A stretch of 32,274 nucleotides of DNA from Actinacidiphila oryziradicis (GCF_005047355.1 NZ_SUMC01000080.1:1-32274); one strand, 5' to 3'. Numbered from the stretch's first letter, positions 1 to 8,272 are shown. Numbers and translations: made by a program. The notes: generated by a model not told the origin, from the sequence alone.

Positions 1-26
1 AGGATAACCGCGATGACATCGTTCAT
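1..26 (-). CDS. cydB: Cytochrome bd oxidase subunit II, first codons only
   Basis: An ATG at 26-24 opens a frame running off the window edge (M-N-D-V-I-A-V-I-L). It starts five bases after the cydA stop codon, and AGGAG at 40-36, inside the end of cydA, is well placed as its ribosome binding site. CydB always accompanies CydA in bd-type quinol oxidases and packs against it in the membrane. Only eight codons are visible, so the assignment rests on position and on the hydrophobic start typical of CydB. Confidence 0.7.
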
Positions 27-31
27 GCTCG

Positions 32-1459
32 TCAGCTCCTGGCGACCGGCTGGTTGGGCGGCGTCGGCTCCGGCCCGTACGGTACGTCGTCGGCGTCGTC
101 GCCCTTGGCCCAGCGTCGACGCATGGACCGCAGTACCAGTACGGCGGTGACGCCCACGGCGAGGTAGATCGCCACCGCCGCCCCGAAGAACGGCCAAAGG
201 TTTCCGGTGGTGGTGACGGCGTCCCTGGTGAGCAGCAGTCCCACCACCGTCCAGGGCTGGCGTCCCACCTCTGTCGTCACCCAGCCGCTCTCCAGGGACA
301 CGATCGACACCAGGCCCGCGACCGCGCATGCGCGCAGGAACCAACGATTGGTCGGCATGTCGCGCCGCCGCCACCAGAGCAGACCGAACCACACAGCCAG
401 CAAAAGCAGAGCGGACGCGGTGCCCACCATGACATCGAAGGCGAGGTGGACGACGCTGACGACGGCGTCGGCGGGCCGAACGGCGGAAGGGATCGCGTCG
501 ATCCCCTTGATCCGTGTGGAGGGAGTGAATCCCGCGAGTACGGAGGCGATGTCCGGAAGTTGGATGCCGTACCTCGCTTTGCCGTCGATCAGTACGCCCC
601 CGAGGGTCTCGGGGACATGGTCACCGGTCTTGGGGAGGATCTCGATGGCGGCGAATTTGGCGGGTTCCTCATCGAATACCTGGCGGGCGATCGTGTCGCC
701 GACGATGAACTGCAGCGGCATCGTGATGCTCGCTACGGTGAGGGGAATGAGAAATCCCAACCGGTGATAGCGGTCGCGTCGGCCCTTCAGCATTCCGGCG
801 GCGTAGACCCCGGCGACTGTGAAGCCCGCGACGATGTACGCGGCGAGCAGCATGTGCAGGAATTCCAGCCAGAAGGCCCCGTTGAAGAACACCTTCACCG
901 GCGACACGTCCACCACCCGGCCGCCGTGTACGACGATCCCTCCAGGCTGGTTCATCCAGCCGTTGGCCGCGATGACCGCTCCCGCCCCGCCCACGCTGGC
1001 CAGCGTAACGGGAACGCCCGTCCAGAAGTGCGCCCAGGGCGAGAGCCGATTCCAGCCGTAGATATAGACGGCCATAAAGATGGCTTCCAGGAAGAAGAAC
1101 AACCCCTCGATCGCGAAGGGGAAGCCGAAGGCCGAACCGTACTTCCCCATGAGCCCTGGCCAGAGGATACCCAGCTCGAAGCTGAGCACCGTGCCGGTAA
1201 CGGCCCCCACGGCGAAGAGCACCGCGGCCACTTTCGACCACCGTTGCGCCAAGAGCATCGCCTGCCGATCGTTACGGCGCAGACCCCGGAAATTGGCGAC
1301 CAGCATGAGAAAGGTGAAAGCTACGCCGAAGGGGACCAGGATGATGTGGAACCCGAGAGTGAACGCCATCTGCTCGCGCGCCGGCAGCATCTGCGAGGGT
1401 TCAGATGCGATCGCCAGCATCTGCGACACAGCGCTATATGTCGGATTCGATGGGTCCAT
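32..1459 (-). CDS. cydA: Cytochrome bd quinol oxidase subunit I
   Basis: Membrane subunit of the bd oxidase, which oxidises quinol and reduces oxygen to water with high affinity. The 475-residue protein has the expected multiple membrane helices. Visible ligand and channel residues are H38 (equivalent to E. coli H19), E119 and E125 in the SAFGFPFAIEGLFFFLEA stretch, H202 in EFLHMLLAAY, M344 in FDVMVG and the GRQPW motif at 399-403. The quinol loop is short, as in actinobacterial and Bacillus CydA. Neither ATG 1459 nor the in-frame ATG 13 codons later has a convincing Shine-Dalgarno, so the start is uncertain. It is followed by cydB with a five-base gap, hence one operon. bd oxidases are usually induced at low oxygen; I see no named operator here. 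Confidence 0.93.
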   Translation of the reverse strand: MDPSNPTYSAVSQMLAIASEPSQMLPAREQMAFTLGFHIILVPFGVAFTFLMLVANFRGLRRNDRQAMLLAQRWSKVAAVLFAVGAVTGTVLSFELGILWPGLMGKYGSAFGFPFAIEGLFFFLEAIFMAVYIYGWNRLSPWAHFWTGVPVTLASVGGAGAVIAANGWMNQPGGIVVHGGRVVDVSPVKVFFNGAFWLEFLHMLLAAYIVAGFTVAGVYAAGMLKGRRDRYHRLGFLIPLTVASITMPLQFIVGDTIARQVFDEEPAKFAAIEILPKTGDHVPETLGGVLIDGKARYGIQLPDIASVLAGFTPSTRIKGIDAIPSAVRPADAVVSVVHLAFDVMVGTASALLLLAVWFGLLWWRRRDMPTNRWFLRACAVAGLVSIVSLESGWVTTEVGRQPWTVVGLLLTRDAVTTTGNLWPFFGAAVAIYLAVGVTAVLVLRSMRRRWAKGDDADDVPYGPEPTPPNQPVARS

Positions 1460-1641
1460 CGCTGCATTATCCGATCCTTCCAGTGATCATGCAACTACTG
1501 AGGGCGACTGCGGCGCGTCATGCATCACCGCTGGTCGGTCGCGGCGCTGTTCGTCCGCTACGGCGTCGAGCTCAGCGCCGCCCGTATCGTGTCGAGCTCT
1601 TCCGAGGGCGCTACTGGGGCTATTCGAGCCGACGCTGACCT

Positions 1642-1829
1642 AGCGGCGACGTGCCGTAGGTCGTGGAGGCGGATCGGTGGCAGGCCGGCGGCCTCAACAA
1701 GGCGTTCGAAGAGGTCGCTGACCTTCCCGGGGTGGAGGAGGGAGCCGTCCTCCTGGGGTGGAGGAGGGAGCCGTCCCCCTGGGTGAAAATCCTTCCGGTG
1801 TCGACCCAGCCCTCGCCCCAGGCTTCGCC
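1642..1829 (-). pseudogene. Tyrosine recombinase (phage/ICE integrase) fragment, frameshifted
   Basis: Reading the minus strand from 1829, one frame gives GEAWGEGWVDTGRIFTQGDG then SLLHP. After a 26-bp duplication, another frame continues GKVSDLFERLVEAAGLPPIR then LHDLRH. This is the central catalytic-domain segment of actinobacterial tyrosine integrases; HDLRH carries the conserved His-x-x-Arg-His of the active site. The N-terminal domain, the first catalytic Arg and the C-terminal Tyr are absent. The two frames join exactly at the tandem duplication at 1729-1780, which therefore caused the frameshift. It is probably a relic of an integrated element next to the cyd operon. The rest of the 1460-1911 gap shows no gene. 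Confidence 0.72.
1729..1780. repeat. 26-bp tandem duplication, two copies
   Basis: Units 1729-1754 and 1755-1780 match at 25 of 26 positions. Since 26 is not a multiple of three, the duplication shifts the frame of the integrase relic inside the codons for SLLHP. The rest of the relic is collinear with the family, so this looks like a replication-slippage event in a recently intact gene. Confidence 0.9.
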
Positions 1830-1911
1830 CTTAGCTCCCGGCACAGTCCTGGAGCACCCGGCGCGGAAAGTCGCCTTGGGGCGCACGGTGGCGTGTCAGC
1901 CCCGGGGTGTT

Positions 1912-2463
1912 CTACGGCCGGAAGCCGTCGATCGCCAGTTCCAGCAGGCGGTCGGCTTGGGCGGCGCCGTCGGGGTTGTCGGGGGTGCGCCACAGGCAGC
2001 TCATGAGCATGATGACGTCGACGGGGTCGATGCCGGGGCGTACCTCGCCGGCGCGTTCGCATGCGTCGAGGAGCTGGCCGACGGCGGCGGTGACCGGGGG
2101 CCATGAGGCGCTGACGACCTCTTGCGCGGCGGCGGAGTGCAGTGCTTCGCCGAGGCCGTGCTTGATGCGCACGTAGGCGGCGAGGGTGGTGAACCACTGC
2201 CGCAGCGCGTCCAGCGGGGCGAGGGCGGCGAGGACGTCCGGCACGGAGCCGACGAGGCGGCCCACGTCGTGCCGGTGGACCTCCAGGATCAGCGCCTCGC
2301 GGGTCGGGAAGTGCCGGTAGAGCGTGCCTGGGCCGACGCCCGCGCGCTTGGCGATCGAGTTGAGCGAGGCGTCCGGAGACTCGGCGAGTGCGTCGTGGGC
2401 GACCTGGAGGATCGCCTCCCGGTTTTTCAGCGCGTCGGAGCGCTGCGGCGCGGCGTCGGGCAT
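1912..2463 (-). CDS. TetR-family transcriptional regulator
   Basis: A 183-residue repressor-type protein starting MPDAAPQRSD, with AGGAGG seven to twelve bases upstream of ATG 2463 deciding the start. The N-terminal TetR DNA-binding domain is clear: SLNSIAKRAGVGPGTLYRHF at about residues 33-52 is the helix-turn-helix. The C-terminal half has the ligand-binding helices of the family, ending WRTPDNPDGAAQADRLLELA, as in regulators commonly found beside oxidoreductases in Streptomyces. It is divergent from the AKR at 2584, with only 120 bp between them containing two identical inverted repeats. By analogy it represses itself and the AKR until a small ligand, perhaps an aldehyde or other electrophile, binds. 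The ligand is unknown. Confidence 0.92.
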   Translation of the reverse strand: MPDAAPQRSDALKNREAILQVAHDALAESPDASLNSIAKRAGVGPGTLYRHFPTREALILEVHRHDVGRLVGSVPDVLAALAPLDALRQWFTTLAAYVRIKHGLGEALHSAAAQEVVSASWPPVTAAVGQLLDACERAGEVRPGIDPVDVIMLMSCLWRTPDNPDGAAQADRLLELAIDGFRP

Positions 2464-2480
2464 GGGTCCTCCTGGCGTGC

Positions 2481-2550
2481 GGACAGTCGTCCGATTGCGA
2501 TGCGGAGAGTTCTCCGTTAACGTCTCCAGGGACAGTCGGAGAGTTCTCCG
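2481..2550. promoter_or_regulatory. Candidate TetR operators between regulator and AKR
   Basis: The shared 120-bp intergenic region holds two identical inverted repeats, CGGAGAgtTCTCCG, at 2503-2516 and 2537-2550, start to start 34 bp apart. A third imperfectly related palindrome, GGACagtcGTCC, lies at 2481-2492, and GGACAGTC recurs just before the second copy. Two identical dyads between divergent regulator and target are the usual arrangement for TetR autoregulation. Binding is an inference. Confidence 0.75.
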
Positions 2551-2583
2551 TTTGTTTTCGTTCCCCATTGTAGGAGCCCCCCC

Positions 2584-3633
2584 GTGCGCTACATCAAGCT
2601 CGGCCGTACCGGCCTCGACGTCTCCCCGGTCGCCATCGGTGCCATGACCTACGGCGAGCCCGACCGCGGCCACCCCGTCTGGTCCCTCGACGAGGAGGCC
2701 AGCCGCCCCCTGATCAAGCACGCCCTAGAGGCCGGCATCAACTTCTTCGACACCTCCAACCTCTACTCCTACGGCTCCAGCGAGGAGATCCTCGGCCGCG
2801 CGCTGAAGGACTTCGCGAACCGCGACGACGTCGTCATCACGACCAAGGTGCGCCACACCATGCGCCCCGGCAGCCCCAACGGCGGCGGCCTGTCCCGCAA
2901 GGCGATCCTGTCCGAGATCGACAACAGCCTGCGCCGCCTGGGCACCGACTACGTCGACGTCTACTTGATCCACCGCCTCGACAACGACACGCCGCTGGAG
3001 GAGACCCTGGAGGCCCTGCACGACGTGGTGAAGTCCGGCAAGGCCCGCTACCTGGGCGCGTCTTCCATGCACGCCTGGCAGTTCGCCAAGCTCCTCCACC
3101 TCCAGGACCGCCACGGCTGGGCCCGGTTCGTCACCATGGAGGACCACTACAACCTGCTCGCCCGCGAGGAGGAGCGCGAGATGCTCCCGCTCTGCGCCGA
3201 CGAGGGCGTCGCCACCATGGCGTGGAGCCCGCTGGCCCGCGGCCGCCTCGCCCGCCCCTTCGACCAGGCAAACGCCGGCGAGCGCTCCGCGACCGACGGC
3301 GGCTACGCCGACATGCTCTACAAGCCCAACGCCGACAGCGACCGCGTCATCATCGACGAGGTCGGCGCCATCGCCGCCACCCGCGGCGTCACCCGCGCCC
3401 AGATCGCCCTCGCCTGGCTGCGCCGCAACCCCGCCGTCGCGGCCCCCCTCGTCGGCGCCCGCACGACCCAGCAGATCGACGACGCCGTCGCCTCCCTCGA
3501 CCTCGACATCACCGACGAGGAAGCCCGCCGCCTGGAAACCCCCTACACCCCCCGCTACGATTTCCAGGGCATCTCCGACGAACGCGAAATGGAACGCATC
3601 AAGGCCGGCATCCCCGGCTACGCCAACGTCTGA
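2584..3633 (+). CDS. Aldo/keto reductase (AKR1 of this window)
   Basis: NAD(P)H-dependent cytosolic oxidoreductase of the (beta/alpha)8 barrel AKR superfamily, 349 residues. The catalytic tetrad is complete: D56 and Y61 in FFDTSNLYSYG, K88 in VITTKV, and H130 in VDVYLIHRLD. The length and the LYSYGSSEEILGRAL stretch resemble the YajO/Tas-like bacterial branch. Translation starts at GTG 2584 with AGGAG at 2572-2576. It is divergent from the TetR gene and probably controlled by it. Substrate cannot be told from sequence; aldehydes or ketones arising from metabolism or xenobiotics are typical for this branch. Confidence 0.92.
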   Translation: MRYIKLGRTGLDVSPVAIGAMTYGEPDRGHPVWSLDEEASRPLIKHALEAGINFFDTSNLYSYGSSEEILGRALKDFANRDDVVITTKVRHTMRPGSPNGGGLSRKAILSEIDNSLRRLGTDYVDVYLIHRLDNDTPLEETLEALHDVVKSGKARYLGASSMHAWQFAKLLHLQDRHGWARFVTMEDHYNLLAREEEREMLPLCADEGVATMAWSPLARGRLARPFDQANAGERSATDGGYADMLYKPNADSDRVIIDEVGAIAATRGVTRAQIALAWLRRNPAVAAPLVGARTTQQIDDAVASLDLDITDEEARRLETPYTPRYDFQGISDEREMERIKAGIPGYANV

Positions 3634-3686
3634 CGCCGCGCCAGCCGCGACCGCTTGATGACACGATCAAGGGCTTTATCCAAGAC

Positions 3687-3704
3687 GGGGCATCTCAGTG
3701 CCCC
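3687..3704. terminator. Short hairpin between convergent genes
   Basis: GGGGCA at 3687-3692 pairs with TGCCCC at 3699-3704 around a 6-nt loop. It lies between the 3' ends of AKR1 and the GntR gene, so it could serve both strands. The stem is short and there is no U-tract, so this is a modest candidate. Confidence 0.4.
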
Positions 3705-3715
3705 ATGTTCGGGCG

Positions 3716-4522
3716 CTAGAGATGGGTCCCCTCCATCTGGTGACCAGCATGACAAGAGCACTCGTGTTCTGCGTCAGGCGGTCCAGTTTGATGGCTCCGT
3801 TTGGAATGCCAGGAGTCCAGGATGTGCGCCCGCATCGCGGTGCGTGCCGCGAGCTCGTCGGCGTCGGTGATCGCCTGCGCGATGGCGACGTGACCGACGT
3901 GGGCGGCCGCGATCTGCTTGTCGAGCTCACCGCCGCAATACCTGCTGCTGTCTCGGGCGTGATCGTGGATGCTTGTCACGACCGCCCGCGCGACGTCGTT
4001 GCCTGCCATCTGCATGACGTGATCGTGGAACTCGACATCCAGGGCGAGGTACTGCTCGGGTTGCCCGAGCAGTACCTCCATCGCTGCCAGGACGCTGTTC
4101 ATCTCGATCAGTTGTCGCTCGGTGCGCCGGGTCGCCGCCGTTGCCGCCAGTTCGGACTCCAGTGCGCAGCGCACCTGGACGAGGTTGTCCAGCAGTCCGA
4201 GGCCGTTGTCGTGCCGGATGCGGGCGTCCAGGACCGTCGAGTCGAGCGGATCCCAGCGGGTGACGGCTGCGACCACGGTTCCCTGTCCCTGTCGGATGAT
4301 CAGCAGTCCCTTCTGCTCCAGGGCTTTGAGTGCCTCGCGCACGACCACGCGGCTGACGCCGAAGTCCTCGCAGAGGGCTTGTTCGCCAGGTAGCACGGAG
4401 CCGGCCGGCAGCCGGCCACTGACGATGGCGTCGATGAGGTCCTCGGCCACCGTGGCGGCGAGCCGCGCCGGGCGTCGTTGATTCGTCCGGTTGGCGAGGC
4501 TGGCGCGTGGTGAGCTGGGCAA
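3716..4522 (-). CDS. GntR/FadR-family transcriptional regulator (FCD domain)
   Basis: A 268-residue regulator. The N-terminal winged helix (about residues 20-85) contains LPGEQALCEDFGVSRVVVRE and the wing IIRQGQGTVV. The C-terminal all-helical FCD domain (about 110-235) keeps likely metal ligands: D162 and H166 in LDVEFHDH, H211 in GHVAIAQAI and H233 in RAHI. FCD regulators usually sense organic acids or sugar acids. The start is a TTG at 4522 with only a weak purine run (AGGGA) upstream; no later start would keep the DNA-binding domain. It is divergent from the beta-helix protein at 4924, its most likely target. The coding sequence contains a perfect 15-bp hairpin (4046-4078). The C-terminal tail after residue 240 is non-conserved. 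Confidence 0.9.
   Translation of the reverse strand: MPSSPRASLANRTNQRRPARLAATVAEDLIDAIVSGRLPAGSVLPGEQALCEDFGVSRVVVREALKALEQKGLLIIRQGQGTVVAAVTRWDPLDSTVLDARIRHDNGLGLLDNLVQVRCALESELAATAATRRTERQLIEMNSVLAAMEVLLGQPEQYLALDVEFHDHVMQMAGNDVARAVVTSIHDHARDSSRYCGGELDKQIAAAHVGHVAIAQAITDADELAARTAMRAHILDSWHSKRSHQTGPPDAEHECSCHAGHQMEGTHL
4046..4078. repeat. Perfect 15-bp stem, 3-nt loop inside the GntR gene
   Basis: GAGGTACTGCTCGGG at 4046-4060 is the exact reverse complement of 4064-4078, separated by three bases. It lies in the codons for MEVLLGQPEQYLALD at about residues 148-162 of the FCD domain and would form a very stable mRNA hairpin. See the matching finding. Confidence 0.9.
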
Positions 4523-4923
4523 TTTGTCCCTATCCCCAGTGAGTTGCTGAGCTGCCTAGCATATCAAGATCTTGCCAACTCGTTACTCGTGTGCTGTCAT
4601 CATGTCCTACAAGTTGGAGAGATCATGGGACGCTGGCTGAGCGAACGGCGGGCATGCCGCTGCTCGCGGCGGCCTTTGACGGCGCCCACCACAACGCGGC
4701 TGACGTCATCGCGTCGGGCTGCGCCACGCCCGTTCGGACGAGCGCGCCCTACAAGGGCGGGCTGACCGACCACGGCACGGGCCCTATAAGCCAGTACCTG
4801 TTCACACATCCACCGAGCCGGTCGTCGGCCTGTCGGACTGCGCCGGGGAGCAACGCGCCCATTCGGTGCGGCAGGCCGGTCCGCGTCGGAGTAACACCTC
4901 ATCACCGAAAACAAGGAGAGGCA
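4523..4923. promoter_or_regulatory. 401-bp divergent promoter region, GntR / beta-helix gene
   Basis: This gap should hold both promoters. The clearest symmetry is CAAGATCTTG at 4565-4574, and CCAACT (4575-4580) is matched by AGTTGG (4612-4617). Either could be a GntR site, but neither matches a consensus I can name. From 4591 a frame remains open into the downstream gene, but the signal peptide and a strong ribosome binding site place the true start at 4924, leaving a leader of perhaps 200-300 nt. No other gene is seen. Confidence 0.45.
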
Positions 4924-7866
4924 ATGAAGCCTGATCCATGCGATCACGCGGCTACCCGTGTCCCGTCGGGCGGGGCGATAACACGGAGTCGACTGCGCGT
5001 GCTGGTGGGAGCCCTCGCCCTCGCTGTTGGCGCCACCGGGTTCCTCACCGCCGGCCCTGCGCAGGCGGCGGCGCCCGCTGACCCAGGAGCGCGCTACCTC
5101 TACGCCTCCCCGGACGGCACCGGCTCGGCGTGCGCCCAGAACACCGCGTGTTCGCTGACCGAGGCGCAGACGCAGGTCCGCAAGTTCACCCAGAACATGC
5201 AGGCTGACATCGTTGTCCAGCTCGCCGGCGGCACCTACTCGCTGAGCAAGCCTCTCACCTTCACGGCGGCGGACTCGGGGAACAGCGGCCATCAGGTTCG
5301 GTGGCAGGCAGCTCCCGGCGCGCATCCGGTGCTCTCTGGCGGCCGGAACGTCTCCGGGTGGAGTTTGAGCGACTCGGCCCACAACATCTGGTCGGCCAGC
5401 GTGCCCGCCGACCTGAACACGCGACAGCTCTACGTCGACGGGGTTCGCGCGGACGTCGCACAGTCCACATCGGGACTGCCTTCGGGCAGCACGGTGACAG
5501 CTACCGGATACACCGTGCCCGGCAACAGTCTCCAGTCGGTCCGCAATCCCGCTGACCTCCAATTCATGTACCACCCGCTGGACTGGGCGCAGGAGAGCTG
5601 CAACGCGGCCTCAATCACCGGGACGGCCACGCAGACGACCGTCACGATGGCGCAGCCCTGCTGGGGCACCGTGCAGTCGTTCTACGGCGGCACGGAGCGG
5701 GCAAACATGCCGCAATATGTCGCGAACGACTATTCGTTCCTGAGCCAGCCCGGTCAGTGGTACTTCGACACGGCCGCGCACCGGATCTACTACATTCCGC
5801 GGTCCGGCCAGAACATGTCCACCGCGAAGGCGGTGGTTCCGGTCCTGCAGAATCTGGTGACCGGCGCGGGAACGGCTACCGCTCCCGTCCACGACATGAC
5901 GTTCCAGGGGCTGACCTTCGAATATGCCACCTGGATGCAACCCAGTACGGACGTCGGCTTCGCCGAGACCCAGGCAAACCTGCTGATCACGACGCCGGAT
6001 TCGTCGTACAACTGGAGTCCGGCTCACTTCGTGACCCCCAGCGGCGGAACCACCTGGAACAACACCCCCTACGGGAGCCAGGCGCAGGTGATGCCGGAGG
6101 CAGTGGAGTTCCACGCCGCCAGGAACATCAGTTTCGTCCGCAACACCTTTGTGCACCTCGGCGGCGCCGGCCTCGGTCTGGCCCAGGGCAGCCAGCACAA
6201 CCACGTGGTCGGCAACGTGATGACCGACATTTCGGGCAACGGCCTGCAGGTGGGATCGGTCTCCGACCCCAACCAGACCGACCCGAATCTCATCGACGCC
6301 TACAACACCGTGTCCAACAACTACGTCCACAACGTGAACGTGGAGTTCCTCGGCGGCGTCGGCATGTTCTTCGGCTACGTGCGCGACACCACGATCTCGC
6401 ACAACGAGATCGCCGATCTGCCCTACAGCGGTATGTCGATCGGCTGGGGCTGGGGCTCGCTGGACACCACCCCCTCGATCGATGAGAACAACAAGATCAT
6501 CGACAACTACGTTCACGATGTGATGCAGGACCTGCATGACGGTGGTGGGATCTACGCCCTCGGCCCTCAGCCGGGTGGCGTCATCTCCGGCAACTACATC
6601 GGGAACGTCGTCCACGACAGCGGCCACGTCTATCTCGACCAGGGCAGCACCGGGTGGACGATCAGCAACAACGTGATGTCCACCGGGACCACCTGGATGC
6701 GCGCCAACCCGAACTCCTTCGACCCGAGCAGCAACGTCGCCAAGGACAACTACACCGACCTGACCATACTCGCCTCCGGAACGGTGGCGATCAGTGGCAC
6801 GACCACCGTGGCCACCGGTGAACTGCCGGCCTCGATCATCCAGAAGGCGGGCCTCCAGCCGGCGTACAAGGACCTCGACCCGACCACGCCGAGCGACACC
6901 CAGGCGCCCACCGCTCCGCAGCACCTGCAGGTCAAGGTCGTCAACCCGACCTCGCTGCGCCTGAATTGGGCCGCGTCGACCGACAACGTCGGCGTGACCG
7001 GTTACGAGATCGCCGTCAACGGCCGTCTGGTCCAGGTGACCGCCACTCCGGGTGCCACGCTCACCGGCCTGACTCCCAACAAGGTCACGAAGATCACCGT
7101 CCGGGCCCGGGACCTCGCCGCCAACCTCTCCACGGCCGGCGGAATCTCGGTGCAGATGCCCGCGGCGGACACCCAGGCGCCCACCACCCCCGGCACGCCG
7201 ACGGTCAACTCGGTGTACCCGACCACGGTGAACCTGTCCTGGCCGGCGTCCACCGACGACTGGGCAGTCACCGGCTACCAGGTGTATCGCGACGGCGTGC
7301 TGGCCGCGACCACGACGGGCACCTCCGCCGAGGTCGACGGCGCGACCCCCGGTCAGACCGCCCAGTACACCGTCAAGGCTAAGGACGAGGCGGGCAACCT
7401 CTCGGCCGCCAGCCCCGCGGTCAGCGCGACGACGCCGGACCTTTCCAACCTGGCACTGCACGCACCGGCCACCGCGCTGTACCTCGACGGCAGCACCGCC
7501 CTGATGCAGCCGAACTCGATACCGGGCTACGCGGTCGACGGTGACCTGTCGACCTTCGCCCAGGCAACCAACCAGTACGCCTGGCAACTCCAGGTCGACC
7601 TCGGCTCGTCGCGCACGATCTCCTCGATCGTCACCACGATGCCCTCAGACAAGTTCGCCACCGAGTACAACATCGAGACCTCCGAGGACGGGCAGAACTG
7701 GACGGTCGCCGACAAGGTGACCGGATTCATGGGCGGAGTGAGCACCCAGAACCTCTCCACCCCGGTCACCGGGCGGTACCTGCGGATCGTGGCGGTACAC
7801 CCAGACGGCGGCGGGCAGACAGGCGGCCAGATGGCCATCAGCGAGCTCGCTGTCTACGGCAGCTGA
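4924..7866 (+). CDS. Secreted right-handed beta-helix protein with Fn3 and F5/8C domains, probable glycoside hydrolase
   Basis: A 980-residue exported protein. ATG 4924 has AGGAGAG upstream. Residues 1-48 form a signal peptide (RSRLRVLVGALALAVGATGF core, cleavage after AQA). Residues about 55-650 are a parallel beta-helix with many N-x-I/V-x-N rungs (SHNEI, NKIIDNYVHD, SGNYIGNVVHDSG). Two fibronectin type III domains follow (about 659-745 and 750-838, each opening DTQAPT), then a discoidin/F5-8C carbohydrate-binding domain (about 840-980, ending ISELAVYGS). The arrangement resembles actinobacterial beta-helix glycosidases of the GH141 type; the substrate is unknown, with plant or microbial polysaccharide likely. 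It is probably controlled by the divergent FCD regulator. A strong hairpin follows at once, so it is monocistronic. Confidence 0.88.
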   Translation: MKPDPCDHAATRVPSGGAITRSRLRVLVGALALAVGATGFLTAGPAQAAAPADPGARYLYASPDGTGSACAQNTACSLTEAQTQVRKFTQNMQADIVVQLAGGTYSLSKPLTFTAADSGNSGHQVRWQAAPGAHPVLSGGRNVSGWSLSDSAHNIWSASVPADLNTRQLYVDGVRADVAQSTSGLPSGSTVTATGYTVPGNSLQSVRNPADLQFMYHPLDWAQESCNAASITGTATQTTVTMAQPCWGTVQSFYGGTERANMPQYVANDYSFLSQPGQWYFDTAAHRIYYIPRSGQNMSTAKAVVPVLQNLVTGAGTATAPVHDMTFQGLTFEYATWMQPSTDVGFAETQANLLITTPDSSYNWSPAHFVTPSGGTTWNNTPYGSQAQVMPEAVEFHAARNISFVRNTFVHLGGAGLGLAQGSQHNHVVGNVMTDISGNGLQVGSVSDPNQTDPNLIDAYNTVSNNYVHNVNVEFLGGVGMFFGYVRDTTISHNEIADLPYSGMSIGWGWGSLDTTPSIDENNKIIDNYVHDVMQDLHDGGGIYALGPQPGGVISGNYIGNVVHDSGHVYLDQGSTGWTISNNVMSTGTTWMRANPNSFDPSSNVAKDNYTDLTILASGTVAISGTTTVATGELPASIIQKAGLQPAYKDLDPTTPSDTQAPTAPQHLQVKVVNPTSLRLNWAASTDNVGVTGYEIAVNGRLVQVTATPGATLTGLTPNKVTKITVRARDLAANLSTAGGISVQMPAADTQAPTTPGTPTVNSVYPTTVNLSWPASTDDWAVTGYQVYRDGVLAATTTGTSAEVDGATPGQTAQYTVKAKDEAGNLSAASPAVSATTPDLSNLALHAPATALYLDGSTALMQPNSIPGYAVDGDLSTFAQATNQYAWQLQVDLGSSRTISSIVTTMPSDKFATEYNIETSEDGQNWTVADKVTGFMGGVSTQNLSTPVTGRYLRIVAVHPDGGGQTGGQMAISELAVYGS

Positions 7867-7868
7867 CC

Positions 7869-7917
7869 AAACGTGCGAAACACGACGGTGAAGTCCACCC
7901 TCGTGTTTCGCACGTTT
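7869..7917. terminator. Strong hairpin terminator, 17-bp perfect stem
   Basis: Arms 7869-7885 and 7901-7917 are exact reverse complements (core ACGTGCGAAACACGA); the 15-nt loop itself contains GGTG/CACC. It begins three bases after the stop codon of the beta-helix gene. The ends are AAA and TTT, so it could act in both directions. Confidence 0.85.
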
Positions 7918-8037
7918 CGCGATCGGCCGGCGATCGCGTGGCCACCCGCCGGTAGCCGGTTTGCCATGGGGATGCCAGCACCAACAACGTTGCGTTAGGG
8001 ATCTTCAGTCGTTGGCAACCCCTGTCTGAACAGTAGG

Positions 8038-8101
8038 AACGGGACTCCTGGCAGATCAGCTTGTGTCGAGCAAGGTGATCATCGAGTCCGGGAGTCCCGT
8101 T
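8038..8101. repeat. 11-bp inverted repeat before the IS4 transposase remnant
   Basis: AACGGGACTCC at 8038-8048 is matched exactly by GGAGTCCCGTT at 8091-8101. The right arm touches the first codons of the IS4-type reading frame, so this is probably part of the left end or promoter region of that element. Confidence 0.55.
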
Positions 8102-8220
8102 GCGGGAGAAGTCTGTCATCACGCGCACGATCGAGACGGCTGGGGGTGCATACGCGCCCGGGCATCTGGGCGAGTTGACGCAGATCGTGGACTTCTCCCT
8201 GGTGGACGCGGCCGCCCCGT
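8100..8220 (+). pseudogene. IS4-family transposase, N-terminal fragment
   Basis: From 8100 the plus strand reads REKSVITRTIETAGGAYAPG followed by HLGELTQIVDFSLVDA. This is the N-terminal domain of Streptomyces IS4-family transposases, recognisable by the APGHLGELTQIV motif. Similarity stops at about 8220, just before the 3' end of the convergent AKR. The catalytic DDE domain is missing, so it cannot act. The gap 7918-8272 contains nothing else apparent. Confidence 0.75.
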
Positions 8221-8272
8221 GGTGGGCAACCCGACCCCTGCCCCGGTCGGCCACCACTCGGCGGACCGCCGA

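Noticed and set aside
446..1486. 346-codon plus-strand open frame opposite cydA
   Set aside because: No family features; cydA on the other strand carries all heme ligands.
4591..4923. N-terminal extension of the beta-helix protein
   Set aside because: The signal peptide and AGGAGAG at 4914-4920 fix the start at 4924. The extension (MPLLAAAFDGAHHNAADVIA) looks slightly protein-like, but I could not identify it.
5611..7587. 658-codon minus-strand open frame opposite the beta-helix gene
   Set aside because: Arg/Gly/His/Val-rich composition typical of an antisense shadow in GC-rich DNA; the plus strand has clear domains and a signal peptide.
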